Below the pieces are notes generated by a model. The model searched no databases. It was not told the DNA's origin and saw nothing but the letters and a program-made list of their open reading frames with translations. The translations under genes and the position numbers were made by a program. From the NCBI GenBank assembly GCA_032433765.1, contig JAVIAB010000051.1, positions 84,087,973-84,151,972 of the forward strand: DNA of 64,000 nt, written 5' to 3'. Positions 1 through 10,094 of the stretch are shown here, piece by piece (position 1 is the first letter of the stretch; each line of letters begins with the position of its first letter). This DNA is from Megaustenia siamemsis. Lineage: Eukaryota; Mollusca; Gastropoda; Stylommatophora; Ariophantidae.

Positions 1-60
1 AATATCTTTTTGGGGGAGGGTTACGATAAATCCAATAATTCGGGGAAAAAAAGATGACAT

Positions 61-117
61 CACAGACGCTCTTTTCCAGAGACGGAAGTTTTACCTTTAG
101 ACCACACACAGTCTCTC
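61..117 (-). repeat. tRNA-like SINE fragment (second family), A-box side only
   Basis: The reverse complement reads GTGGTCTAAAGGTAA and then CCGTCTCTGG. This resembles a pol III A box and D-arm and matches related pieces at 6363-6424 and 6925-6995. No B box is visible in this copy. It may be a decayed SINE head, but the match is short. Confidence 0.3.
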
Positions 118-299
118 TACCTACAGTTAATATGAATTTATAGCTGTTGACTGTTGCCAGCGTTAGTGAATCATAGCTGACAAAAACCTATACCACTTTC
201 CCGTGTTGATCCTGAAACAGACACCTTATTCACCTTGAGCAAAGAAAAGATGTGGAAGTGGGAACAAAAACCCGGGTTTGATTATATAAATATATATAA

Positions 300-391
300 G
301 TAAAGTACCCCCGTCACGTCAAGTGACGTATAGTGAATATGGTGTTAATTACCATAATTTTTACAGACCTTCAGCACATCATTTTTTTGGT
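300..391 (-). repeat. SINE family S, 3' part only
   Basis: Contains the family 3' end (AAAGTACCCCCGTCACG on the plus strand) followed by GGTGTTA..ACCATAATTTTTACAGACC. It stops before the tRNA-like head and is followed at once by a longer copy in the same orientation. This is either a 5'-truncated tandem partner or a partial duplication. Confidence 0.75.
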
Positions 392-400
392 ATAAGTAAA

Positions 401-662
401 CTAAAGTACCCCCGTCACGCCAAGTGGCGTATACGGAATATGGTATTAGAGACCATAAATTTTACAGACCTTCAGCACATGATTTGGGGGTAATGTGGTC
501 GGTATTACGACCGTGCCGCTTCACTTCCCCCCCCCCAAAAAAAAAATAAATCATCCGGTACCCATTTAAGGCTGAGTGAACCCGGAAGCCGTCGGTTGGG
601 ATCGAACCCTACCCTTTGTCCTTTGTAGTCCAGTTCACTAACCACTGAGCTATCGCGGCTCC
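401..662 (-). mobile_element. tRNA-derived SINE, family S, near full length
   Basis: Read on the minus strand from 662, the element starts GGAGCCGCGATAGCTCAG. It carries an A box (TAGCTCAGTGGTTAG) and a B box (GGTTCGATCCC) about 35 bases further on, the internal RNA polymerase III promoter of tRNA genes. A unique body follows (GGGTACCGGATGATTT, GGTCGGTATTACGACC reversed) and it ends in GGCG..GGGGGTACTTTA. Other copies are at 7345-7573, 25441-25695, 30325-30470 and 58328-58545. SINEs are transcribed by pol III and moved by a partner LINE; the partner of this family is not evident here. Confidence 0.85.
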
Positions 663-1797
663 TATATATATAATTTGTCGGTTCAAACGAAGAAGGCAAT
701 AAATGCTAATTATGGAGATTTATATCAAATGAGGTATAATTCCAGGTGTTAATTTCTCTAAATCTGGCCTTTACTTTAATCAACTTTCTACTGTGAAGGG
801 AACGGAGTAATACCTTACTCAATCTTCATTATTTTTGCATTTCCATGTCTTGCAACAAATATCAGCCAAACAGGGTACAACTGTCTGTAGCCTCCACAGA
901 CAGGGAAAGGGCGCTCTACGGGGCAAATAGGGAAACATTCAGAGAGACAGTGAAAATACAAAGCTAAAGTCAGCAAATAATTAATATATGCAGTAGTGTC
1001 TATTACAAAAGCAGCTTCATTGTTGGAACAGTATCTGGATATAGAGATTATTTCGAGATCAAACCAATTGTTAATCGGGGTGTGTACTGTCTCTGTTGTT
1101 GGTCTTTTTATGCATATGACGACATAACGAGAAGTCAGCAAGCACAAACTGTTAAGAAGAATTTAACCATTTCGTTTCGCAGTCGACGCGGTACCTATTA
1201 ATATTTGAAGACACTCTAAATCTACAAGAACACCTGAAATAACTTGGCAAATACAACAAACAATTCATTTGGAATGTAGCATTGATATAATGGAATTAAT
1301 GAATGTTTTCAGAATGACAGAACTTTAGCTTACATATAGAAGCCAGACAACTAAAGCAAGCAGATGAACTAAAATACCTAATCTAATACGCTTTCTGTGA
1401 CATACAAGAATAGTTGATTCCTAAAAGTGGTAGACTAATGTGAATTCAGCAGAGGACATTTGACTGTTGATACAGATTTAATGTCCTATTATTTAATCGC
1501 AACAAGGGCCAAACGAGCACTCTTCAAGTAAACCATCATTACAAAATGATGCTTCCAATATAGGACTTTGACAAAAGATCTCTGAACAATCACTGAGGTA
1601 ACATTAAAGAAATCAAATGTGTTATATCCATGATTGGCGATAACTTATAGGGAAGACATTTAATATAATAAATACATTTAAGAGAAGAACTGAGAGCAAA
1701 GTTAGGGACCAACCCTGCATTATTGTGTGTCCATAGAAATCTCAGTGTTCACTACCAATTTCCAGAACATTCACAACACACTCTCAAGCTTTGCAGA
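663..1797. other. No gene or recognisable repeat
   Basis: AT-rich unique-looking DNA. Reading frames here are short and none shows a domain, a codon-biased stretch or convincing splice-flanked coding sequence. Confidence 0.5.
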
Positions 1798-2095
1798 TCA
1801 GTTCTTTCTGTGAATGATAAGTTTTAAATCTCTGCCGACATCCAAGAAGTTTAGAACTGAAATCGTTGTCGATATCCATGAAGTACATAAAACAAAATAA
1901 GTCCGATATCTATCATGTACAGAAATTAAATCATTGTGGTATCTGTAAAATATAGAACTGAAATCATTGCGGACATACGTGAAGTGCACAATTTTAATCT
2001 TTGCCGATATATGTTAAGTACAGAGTTGAAATCAATCCGTTATCCATAAAGTACACAACTTAAATCTACTCTGACATCAGTGAAGTACATAACTC
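1798..2095. repeat. Degenerate ~38-bp minisatellite
   Basis: Repeated variants of GAAGTACATAAAAC, AACTGAAATC and GCCGATATCC recur roughly every 38 bases, about eight times. Copies are strongly diverged, so the array is old. It runs directly into the (CT)n end of the next repeat. Confidence 0.55.
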
Positions 2096-2460
2096 TCTCT
2101 CTCTCTCTCTGCGATCAAGACTCAATCAGAGTAGGATTCCAGACTCTCACATGAAGACAACTGTCTATTTAAGTGAATTGATCGACCCCACAGACAGAAC
2201 ATCATAATTAGAGTCTGTTAGATCCACCCTGATTGAATACCTGTTAAAACGTTGCACCGTGTTCTGCGCCAGTGGCCCAGTGCATCCGATTTCAGCCAGC
2301 ATTTTATTCAGGTTTGCATTCCTTAGCCTTTGATGTCCCCAATCATCCTGCAAGGCACCAGATTGTCTTTTCTGTAGGGGGATTCTGCCCTTAGATGGTC
2401 GGCCCTCCCAGGTTTACGAGCACCATCTGCTCGAGTCACTAGTGGGGACTAAAACAGACA
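2096..2460 (-). mobile_element. LINE 3' region with (GA)n tail (probable family G), copy 1
   Basis: On the minus strand this runs from GATGGTGCTCGTAAACC through GGCCGACCATCTAAGGGC to CCTACTCTGATTGAGTC and ends in GAGAGAGAG. The last ~110 bases, including the (GA)n tail, match the sequence just downstream of the RNase H domain of LINE G at 14292-14410. I therefore read it as the 3' UTR of that LINE family, severely 5'-truncated. No protein domain is encoded in the piece. Confidence 0.6.
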
Positions 2461-2589
2461 TGCACACACAAAGATATGATGTGACTAACACTGACATGCA
2501 CACAACGATATGAGGCATGACTAACACTGACACACACCAAGATATGAGATATGACTAACACACACACACACACACACACTAAGATATAT
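2461..2589. repeat. Minisatellite spacer and (CA)n tract
   Basis: Units of the same GATATGAG..GACTAACACtGACATGCACACA type as the array from 2961, ending in a short (CA)n run at about 2561-2580. Confidence 0.6.
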
Positions 2590-2955
2590 CTCTATCTCTC
2601 TCTCTCTCTCTCTCTGCGATCAGGACTCAATCAGAGTAGGATTCCAGACGCTCACATGAAGTCAGCTGTCAGGTTAAGTGTGTTGATCGCCCCCACAGAC
2701 AGAACATCACAATTAGAGTCCGCCAGATCCACTCTGATTGAACACCCGTTAAAACGTTGCACTGTCTTCTGCGCCAGTGGCCCAGTGCATCCGATTTCAA
2801 CCAGCATTTTATTCAGGTTTGCATTCCTTAGCCTTTGATTGTCCCCAATCTTCCTGCAAGGCAGCAGATGATCTTTTCTGTAGGGGGATTCTGCCCTTAG
2901 ATGGTCGGCCCACCCAGGTTTACGAGCACCATCTGCCCGAGTCACTAGAGGTGAT
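2590..2955 (-). mobile_element. LINE 3' region with (GA)n tail (probable family G), copy 2
   Basis: Nearly identical along its length to 2096-2460 and in the same orientation, again ending in (GA)n. The two copies are separated by about 130 bp of minisatellite with GATATGAG and GACTAACAC motifs. The pair could be two insertions or one segmental duplication; the flanking minisatellite on both sides favours duplication. Confidence 0.6.
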
Positions 2956-2960
2956 TAACA

Positions 2961-3545
2961 CAGACATGCACACACAAAGATAGGAGATGTGACCAACACA
3001 GACTTGCACACAGCGATACGAGGCATGACTAACACTGACACACATCAAGATATATGACACATGATTAACATAAACATGCACATAAAGATATGAGATATGA
3101 CTAACATAGGCATGCACACACAAAGATATGACACGTGCCTAACATAGACATGCACATAAAGATATGAGATATGATCAACATAGACATGCACACACAAGGA
3201 TATGAGATGTGACATACACAGATATGCACACACAAAGATATGAGATATGACTAACATAAACATGCACACACAAAGATATGACACATGACTAACACAGATA
3301 CACACTAAGATATGAGATATGACTAAACATATACACACATAAAGATATGAGACATGATTAACAAGGACACACCAAGATATGAGATATGACTAACATGACA
3401 CACACCAAGATATGAGCCATGGCCAGCACACACACACGCTAAGAAATGAGCTATGGCTAGCACAGAAACACATCAAGATATGAGCCATGACTTCAGGGAA
3501 AAACACCAAGAAATGAACCATGTCCAGCACAGTAACACATTAAGG
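2961..3545. repeat. ~33-bp minisatellite, left block
   Basis: Tandem, imperfect units built from GATATGAGATATGACTAAC and CATGCACACACAAA. The right end drifts to a GAGCCATGGCTAGCACAG variant. It continues on the far side of the EGF exon (3832-4290), so the array surrounds that exon. Confidence 0.8.
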
Positions 3546-3603
3546 TATCCATATGCTTGGGTTTGTTGTAGTACTCTTCTTAACGTGGGAATCATCGACA
3601 TAC

Positions 3604-3826
3604 GAGACGCAGGCCCCGATTAACTGTTCACAGGTTTCGTTCAAACAGTTGTCCGGAGATTTGAGGGTGCAGTCTGACCCGTAGAACGATCCCTTGCATG
3701 TACAGTTCCCGGCTGACTGTTCACAGGCGTCGTTGAAACAGCTGTCCGGACATCTGAGAGCGCAGCCTGACCCGCAGTACTTTTCCCTGCACGTACAGTC
3801 TGTACCCTCCGGGTCACACATGAGAT
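3604..3826 (-). CDS. EGF-like (MEGF/laminin-type) exon of a cysteine-rich extracellular protein
   Basis: The minus-strand frame is dense in cysteines with the EGF/laminin spacing: CTCREKYCGSGCALRC, then CFNDACEQSAGNCTCKG, then CLNETCEQLIGAC. That is about one and a half tandem modules of the kind found in multiple-EGF (MEGF) or scavenger-receptor proteins, which act outside the cell in adhesion or ligand binding. A possible acceptor (CTAGTCAG, ending at 3827) and donor (GTATGT at 3603-3598) bound it, but those boundaries give unequal phases, so they are tentative. No neighbouring EGF exon is seen in the window. It sits alone inside a minisatellite, so it may be a real exon in a repeat-filled intron or a captured, dead one. 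Confidence 0.6.
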
Positions 3827-3831
3827 CTGAC

Positions 3832-4290
3832 TAGCACAGACACACTCTAAAATATGAGATATGACTAACACAGATACACACACTAAGATATGAGATATGA
3901 GTAAACACAGTCATGCACACGCAAAGATATGAGACATGACTAACATAAACACATTACACTGAAACACATTAAGATATGAGCCATGGCTAGCACGGAAACA
4001 CACCAAGATATGAACCGTGGCGATAACCGAAACACACCAAGATATGAACCTTGGCCAGCCCACATACACACCTAGATATGAGCCATGGCCAACACATGCA
4101 CCCACCAATATATCAGCCATGGCTATCACAGACTCCCAATAAGATATGAGCTACGACTAGCATGGATATACACCGAGAATTGAGCCATGGCTGTCACAGA
4201 CACCCACCAAAATAAGAACCATGGCTATCACATACACACACAAAGATATGAGCCATGCTTAGCACAGACAACCACCAAGATATAAGCCAC
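3832..4290. repeat. ~33-bp minisatellite, right block
   Basis: Continuation of the array at 2961-3545, here mostly of the GATATGAGCCATGGC / AGCACAGACACACACC type. It runs right up to the stop codon of the GPCR exon. Confidence 0.75.
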
Positions 4291-4292
4291 GA

Positions 4293-4820
4293 CTAACATA
4301 TACACTTAGTAACGTCCAGCAAAGTTTGTCTGAGGTTCTTGGTAAAATTTCTATTCACGACCACGAAGATCCAAAACTTGCAGGCATTGTGGGCGTGGCT
4401 GACGTGCTGGAAGATGATTGCATGTCCCCTGAGTTTTGAGTCCGCATCAGATAGTACAGTCTGGCCACGTGGCTGTGTGCATTCATGATGATGTAAGATA
4501 GAGACAAGGCAAAGAGCATCCTAGCCACACGAACCTGGGCGCTAGCTCGCACTGAGCTCCACCTAGGATCGTGGATCGGTTTCAGCTCGGAAACTTCCAG
4601 CATCGGCAGGCCACTGAGCTTCTTCCAACGGGACTTGTGTATGATGGACAGAACGATCGTGAAGAGCATGACAGTAATGGCTATCAGCGGTAGTAGCAAC
4701 GTTACTACAGAGTCAATGTAGCTTATTATGTGCAAGAACATCAGCCGTGGACTTGGCAAGCGTTTCTTAAGACCTATCTCGTTTGGCGTTACCTCAGCAG
4801 CAACAGCAGTGGCCATATGT
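4293..4820 (-). CDS. Last exon of a class-A (rhodopsin-like) GPCR, TM5-TM7, frameshifted
   Basis: Minus strand. An acceptor (polypyrimidine tract then CGTTACACAG, ending at 4821) opens the exon. The frame then gives a short extracellular stretch, a TM5 with the usual proline (SYIDSVVTLLLPLIAITV), a basic third intracellular loop (HKSRWKKLSG..), and a TM6 (QVRVARMLFALSLSYIIMNA). The TM7-like segment (NACKFWIFVVVNRNFTKNL) lies in another frame, so one base is gained or lost around 4449-4460, in the loop between TM6 and TM7. That frame ends LLDVTKCIC and stop at 4293-4295. The layout suits an orphan or peptide-type receptor of the plasma membrane signalling through G proteins; the ligand cannot be told. 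The frameshift means a pseudogene or an assembly error. Exons for TM1-TM4 should lie at higher coordinates but I cannot find them. Confidence 0.6.
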
Positions 4821-4829
4821 CTGTGTAAC

Positions 4830-5041
4830 GAAAAATAAAAAAAAAACGTTAAAGAATGTTGTTATTTGAAATAAAACAATTATACTTCGTTTGGGGGTTA
4901 AGGCAAAGAAATGCAAATGAATTAATAAAAATGCGACGCTGTGGTAAAGCTAAATTTCACTAAACTTTCACCCAACTACTAGTCACTTGTAACAAAACGT
5001 TCACATAACTGCTATTCACCTCTCACAAAACATTTAATCTA
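4830..5041. other. Intron-like sequence with degenerate array edge
   Basis: AT-rich and non-coding. From about 4965 it contains decayed units of the following 26-bp array (ACTACTAGTCAC, CATAACTGCTATTCACC). Confidence 0.45.
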
Positions 5042-5486
5042 CTTTCACATGACTACTAGTCACCTTACTTTCACATGACTACAAGTCACCTACCTTACTT
5101 TCACATGACTACTAGTCACCTTACTTTCACATGACTACTAGTCACCTTACTTTCACATGACTACTAGTCACCTTACTTTCACATGACTACTAGTCACCTT
5201 ACTTCCATATGACTACTAGTCACCTTACTTTCACATGACTACAAGTCACCTTACTTTCACATGACTACTAGTCACCTTACTTTCACATGACTACAAGTCA
5301 CCTTACTTTCACATGACTACTAGTCACCTTACTTTCACATGACTACTAGTCACCTTACTTCCACATGACTACTAGTCACCTTACTTCCACATGACTACTA
5401 GTCACCTTACTTTCACATGACTACTAGTCACCTTACTTTCACATGACTACTAGTCACCTTACTTTCACATGGCTACTAGTCACCTC
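5042..5486. repeat. 26-bp minisatellite, ~17 units
   Basis: Unit CTACTAGTCACC + TTACTTTCACATGA, highly homogeneous. Each unit contains the palindrome ACTAGT. Diverged units flank it on both sides out to about 5660. It lies in the presumed intron upstream of the GPCR exon. Confidence 0.9.
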
Positions 5487-5660
5487 ACACTAAACTTTCA
5501 CATAACTATTATTTACCTTTCACTAAACATCTAATCTACTTTCACATAACTGCTCTTCACCTCTCACTGAACATCTAATCTAGTTTCAAATAATGTATGT
5601 CACCTCTCACTAAATATTAAATCTACTTTAATATAACTACTAATCACTTATACTACGTTT

Positions 5661-6362
5661 ATCAGTTTCTTTGCAGTCAGAGTATTAAAAAAAACAAGAA
5701 TATTATTTATTAATAAAACATGTTTATTGCTTACACTGTAGATGTTTGCAGACAATATTATATTCAATATTACAACATCTAAGTATACCATGCTGGTAAA
5801 GACCGTATTTAAACAGAAGTATAGCGTAGGTTAAGTGTAGTTAATTTGTGTCGGATATAATATATATATATATTGTAAGCTTCAGAGTCAATACAGCAGC
5901 AGGTTGACGCCAGGGAGTCTTGACCCAGGCTGGCCCAGCTCCCTTAGAGTGTCAAGAAGCTAACGGGCCGAAACACTTGCTCGACGGCCTGCTTCTGATG
6001 ATTAGATTGTTTCTTTCTGCTGAGCTCTGTCTAAAGAGTTTCCTATAATTTCATACCTGGTTTAATAAAAATTCACCTCTCCTTTTTCAGCGTTCACCGT
6101 TTAGTGGACGTGAAAACGTCGTATCGCTAGGTTGCAGCAAAGCTGTTTTTTGACATGAATATATTTTTAGTTGGGTAACAATTTTGCCCAGGCAGCGGTC
6201 AAGTTTGGTCTACTCTTTTTCTATTCTTAATTTCCCATGCTTTTTTAAGTGCACACGGATCTACTATTTTTCGCCTTTACTCGAGAGGACTAGGCACGTG
6301 ACACATCACTGCTCAAAGACCGGGGAGGATAAAGCTACGAAGAAAGCACAGATACAAAGATA
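5661..6362. other. No gene recognised
   Basis: AT-rich sequence with a short (AT)n run near 5861-5873 and a GC-richer patch at 5890-6000 (GACCCAGGCTGGCCCAGC, GCTCGACGGCCTG) that could be an unlisted repeat. No domain or exon signature. Confidence 0.4.
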
Positions 6363-6424
6363 ACAATTCGCACCGCTTGCGGTACTTTCTTGTCCAGAGA
6401 CGAGAGTCTTACTTGTAAACCACC
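6363..6424 (-). repeat. tRNA-like SINE head, degenerate
   Basis: The reverse complement starts GTGGTTTACAAGTAAGAC (A-box-like) and continues CGTCTCTGGACAAG. About 40 bases on it reaches GGTGCGAATTG, a poor B box. Related to 61-117 and 6925-6995. Confidence 0.35.
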
Positions 6425-6924
6425 CCGCCTGCCCCGCCCAAACCATTCTAACACTGTATCCACATATCTCCAACGTATTACTCACTAGCAACCGTTGAAA
6501 TAGTTTATATCTTTTCATGTGAAATTCCTCAACTAAAATATAAAGCTAGCATGATCAGTATTTTTGGAAATGGTAATAAATAGCGATGTGGGGCTGACAG
6601 TTTTAACATGAGAATGTTTGATGTTGCTCACTAAAGCGAACGTTAGCCTCCAAAATAGATCTTTTTTAAAATAAATTTTGATTTATTCTCTCCTCCCCCC
6701 TCCCCTTCTTCATCCACAATCACCACCACACAGACAAATCTTAGATAACACCTGGACATCAAGCTTATACCTCACATCATCTCAAACCATTGACATATCT
6801 CTATTCTTTTCAACATTTGAATTCCTATAATTCTTTAACGTGTGCATAGTGCACGAGGGACTTACAGTTTATTCGCCATTATCCGATAGACAGACATTCG
6901 ATACCGGTGGTAGGTAAAGAAAAA

Positions 6925-6995
6925 CCCCACGGATTCGATCATTGCTACGGCGAATATTCTTGCTGACAAGCATGAGACTTATCTTTAGACCACCA
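6925..6995 (-). repeat. tRNA-like sequence with A and B boxes
   Basis: On the minus strand, TGGTCTAAAGATAAG fits the A-box consensus and TGATCGAATCC the B box, spaced as in a tRNA gene. A clean cloverleaf with paired acceptor ends is not obvious, so this is more likely a SINE head or tRNA pseudogene than a working tRNA gene. Confidence 0.4.
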
Positions 6996-7109
6996 AGTTC
7001 TCACATAATATGTAGTCACCTCTCACATGAAATGTCACCTCTCACATAATCTTTAGTCATCTCCCACAGTATCCTCAGTCATCTCTCCCACACGAGTAGG
7101 CACAATAGT

Positions 7110-7150
7110 AAAGTAAAGTAAAGTAATCCTGTCACGCCAAGTGACGTTTA
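7110..7150 (-). repeat. SINE family S, 3' fragment
   Basis: TAAAGTAATCCTGTCACGCC followed by AAGTGACGT on the plus strand is the 3' end of SINE S. It is separated by about 200 bp of unrelated sequence from the head at 7345-7573, so the element may be one copy with an insertion. Confidence 0.6.
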
Positions 7151-7344
7151 TCTTTTCTTTATTTATATTTCCTTGTCTCCGAAACGATCAATTCGATCAG
7201 CATTTGAAAATGATTAAACATATTTTCTGTGAGAGTGGGAGTGTGACGCTGATAATGCATTCCATAAATACACTAATCGGCGTTCACATGAAGAAATAAT
7301 ATAGGCACTAATGCCATATATAACACACGTCATGTAAAAAAAAG

Positions 7345-7573
7345 CTAAATAGCGTATAGGGAATATGGTGTTAAGTGCCCATAATTTTTACAGACCGTCG
7401 GCACATGATTTTGGGGTAATGTAACCGATATTACGCACATGCCGCTTTACATTCCCAGAAAAAATCCGGTACTCATTTAAGGCTGGGTGAACCTGGAAGC
7501 CGTCTATCATTATCGAACCAGACCTCTTGTCCTTTGTAGTCCAGTTCACTAATTCCTGAGTTATCGCGGCTCC
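7345..7573 (-). mobile_element. tRNA-derived SINE, family S
   Basis: Minus-strand head GGAGCCGCGATAACTCAG, then AACTGGACTACAAAGGAC, with the body matching the 401-662 copy. The B box is mutated (GGTTCGATAATG), so this copy is probably transcriptionally dead. Confidence 0.8.
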
Positions 7574-7861
7574 AAACATACGTCATAACAGTTGACAAAT
7601 ACCATAAATAACATACGTCAAAACAGTTGACAAATATCACAAATAACATACGTAATAACAGTTGATAAATATTACAAATAACATACGTCATAACAGTTGA
7701 CAAATATCACAAATAACATACGTCATATCAGTTGACAAATATCACAATTAACATACATCATACCAGTTGACAAATATCACAAATAACACACGTCACAACA
7801 GTTGACAAATATCATATATAGCATACGTCATAACAGTTGACAAATATCTTATATAACATAT
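7574..7861. repeat. 35-bp minisatellite, first block
   Basis: Units of CATAACAGTTGACAAATATC + ACAAATAACATACGT, about eight copies. The array resumes at 8135-8280 and 8786-8878 and has been split by a SINE and by a LINE B fragment. Confidence 0.85.
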
Positions 7862-8134
7862 GTCCTGTGTGTTACCGGGGTCTCATAATGAGTAAAGAAT
7901 AGTGACACTGTGACCTTCCAAGCATGTCGTAAGAGGCGACTAAGGAGGTTGATCGATGGCTTGACAAGCTGTCATTGTAAAAACTATTGTTATGGAAACA
8001 GAGCCATAGATTTTAGAGGCAGTGACCTATGTGATATGTGCTATTTTGGCATGCAAGGTTTTTGTTTTTGAGACTGGTTCTGCCCTATGTGCCGTCTTCG
8101 GCTCGAAAGGACGATGGATAGATAGATAGATACG
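7862..8134 (+). mobile_element. SINE-like element with (GATA)n tail sharing its 3' end with LINE H
   Basis: An insertion of about 270 bp in the 35-bp array. It contains the core CATGTCGTAAGAGGCGACTA, and its 3' end reads TGCCCTATGTGCCG..CGGCTCGAAAGGACG followed by GATAGATAGATAGATA. The last ~35 bases and the tail match the 3' ends of LINE H at 31456-31490 (reverse strand) and 62303-62355. SINEs commonly borrow the 3' tail of the LINE that moves them. I see no clear A/B boxes at the 5' end, so the head may be truncated or of another origin. Confidence 0.6.
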
Positions 8135-8277
8135 TTATAACAGTTGACAAATACCACATTTAACATATGTTGTAACAGTTGGCAAATATATTATATAACA
8201 TACGTCATAAAAGCTGACAAATACCACATATAACATACGTCATAACAGTTGACACATACCATACATATATACATACG

Positions 8278-8315
<38 letters not shown>
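8135..8315. repeat. 35-bp minisatellite, second block, then (TA)n
   Basis: Four further units of the array, ending in an (AT)n run at about 8278-8314. Confidence 0.8.
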
Positions 8316-8660
8316 TTTTCTTCTTTCTCTTTTCTCTTTTCACTGATACCTAAAAGGTGTCGTGGTTTATATCATTTGTCGTTCTTGTGCTGCTCAAATT
8401 GTCTGAATTAGTGATTTTCCTTTGTTGTTACATGTCTCTGTCACTGCATCTATCCATCTTCTTCTGGGTCTTCCTCTTGGTCTTTTTCCATGCATTCTCG
8501 AGAAGAACGCCCTTGATGGTGATTGGTGAGGATTCATTCTGACCAGGTGGCCAAACCATTTAAGTTGTTGTTGTTCTATATATTCTTGGCAGGGTTTAGT
8601 TCCTACCATTTTTCTTATGGTTTCATTTGGTATTCTATCTCTTCTTGTGTTGTTTGTTAC
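8316..8660 (-). mobile_element. LINE B fragment, C-terminal coding end
   Basis: The minus strand encodes NNTRRDRIPNETIRKMVGTK, WFGHLVRM and KRPRGRPRRRWIDAV, the region after the reverse transcriptase of APE-type LINEs. It closely matches 48721-49078. Its 5' edge abuts an (AT)n tract at 8662-8790, and the piece lies inside the 35-bp minisatellite. Confidence 0.85.
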
Positions 8661-8880
8661 TATATATATATATATATATATATACACCATATATATATAC
8701 CCTATATATACCATATATATACCATATATATATATACCATATATATATATACCATATATATATACCATTATATATACCATATATACATATGTCTTAACAG
8801 CTGACAAATACCACATATAACATACGTCATAACAGGTAACAAATACCACATATAACACATGTCATAACAGTTGATAAAAA
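8661..8880. repeat. (TA)n / CATATATATAC tract and third minisatellite block
   Basis: Alternating TA with interspersed CC steps (8662-8790), then two more 35-bp units. The third block ends where LINE B begins. Confidence 0.8.
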
Positions 8881-9966
8881 TCACTTAAGTTCTTTTTTTT
8901 TACGTTCTTTACGTACAATTCTTCTTCTTCTACCTCTGCTTCTATCCTTCCTCTGTTGCCGTTGGCGTCGAGGGGAGAAACAATCTGCGATTCTTTGCTC
9001 TTCTGATGTTATTCCTCCTAGTGATTCTAGTATTCCCTTTATCCATCTCTTTCTCGGTCTTCCTCTTAATCTGACGTTTTCGTAGCGTTTGTTTATGGCT
9101 CTTTGATTCATTGTTAGTTCTTTCTGTCTTGTTATGTGGCCGAACCAATTTATCTGTTGTTTCTTTATGTATTTGATGGCTGGTTCAATTTCGAGTTTCT
9201 TCCTCAGGTCAGTGTTTCTTACTCTGTCCCTTAAGCTGTCTCCTGTCATTCTTCTGACACATTTCATTTCGGTGGTCGTTATCTTTCTTATTGTTCTAGA
9301 GTCCAGCGTCCAATTCTGGCACTGATAGCACAGAGTTGGTAGAAAAATTGATTTGTATATTGCCCTTTTTGCTTCCGTAGTTATTGCTTTGTTTTTCAAT
9401 AGTGTTGATACTTGGCCTATAACTTGGCATGCTTGGTTACATCTTATATCTATCTCTGTTTCTTGGTTATTGTCTTGTGTTAGAGTGCTACCCAGATATT
9501 TAAAATTGTCAACTTGCTTCAAAGATGTATTATCTATAATGATGTTTAGTTTTTCTTTCTTTCTCGCTATTGCCATTACTTCGGATTTGTTTATGTTGAT
9601 CTTCATGTTGTATTGTTTACAAGTGTTGTTTAGCCTGTTGATATGTTCTTGTAGGTCCTCAGTTGTTTCATGTATCAGAACTTGGTCGTCTGCAAATAGT
9701 ATTTCATTTATTTCTTCCTCTCTTCTGTTGTTTTCTGGTATGCACATTTCGTTCTCTTCTGTGTTATAGTTTGTTGTCATCCGTGTTGGTATGTTTCCTC
9801 TGATTGGGCATGCTAATTTGCATATATTGTCCATATATGTGATGAAAAGTAAGGGGGAAAGCACGCAGCCTTGTCTTACTCCAGAGTTAATGGTGAAGTG
9901 TTTAGAGTGGCCTGCTGAAGATCTTACTGTAGTGCGACTACTTTCATAGAGGCTCTTACAATTGGT
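8881..9966 (-). mobile_element. LINE B reverse transcriptase (palm to C terminus), open over ~1 kb
   Basis: The minus-strand frame is open from about 9966 to 8881. It carries the RT motifs VRQGCVLSPLLF and FADDQVLIHE (catalytic Asp pair), then KSEVMAIA, FKYLGSTLTQ, and the C-terminal WFGHITRQKE and RLRGRPRKRW typical of APE-type non-LTR retrotransposons. The 5' part (endonuclease and RT fingers) is missing, so the copy is 5'-truncated at about 9966. About 360 residues stay open, longer than other LINE B copies here, so this is a comparatively young insertion. The protein would copy its own RNA at nicked nuclear DNA; this copy cannot do so alone. Confidence 0.9.
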
Positions 9967-10094
9967 TGGTAATTATAGGCTGCTGGATTCATCGATTGTA
10001 AGCAATAAATGGTAACATTCCTATCTAGTTCAATTTAGCTCAGATTAATCTGTTTCCCTTTGTTACTTTATTTATAAATATTTTTATCTTATTG
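9967..10094. other. Spacer, nothing recognised
   Basis: AT-rich sequence between LINE B and the 19-bp array. Confidence 0.4.

Noticed and set aside
649..662. Functional tRNA gene at the SINE S head
   Set aside because: A and B boxes are present but acceptor and anticodon stems do not pair properly and the sequence recurs as a dispersed element with a unique body.
7862..8134. Host non-coding RNA gene
   Set aside because: The shared tail with LINE H and the GATA tail, and its position as an insert in an array, indicate a retroposed element.
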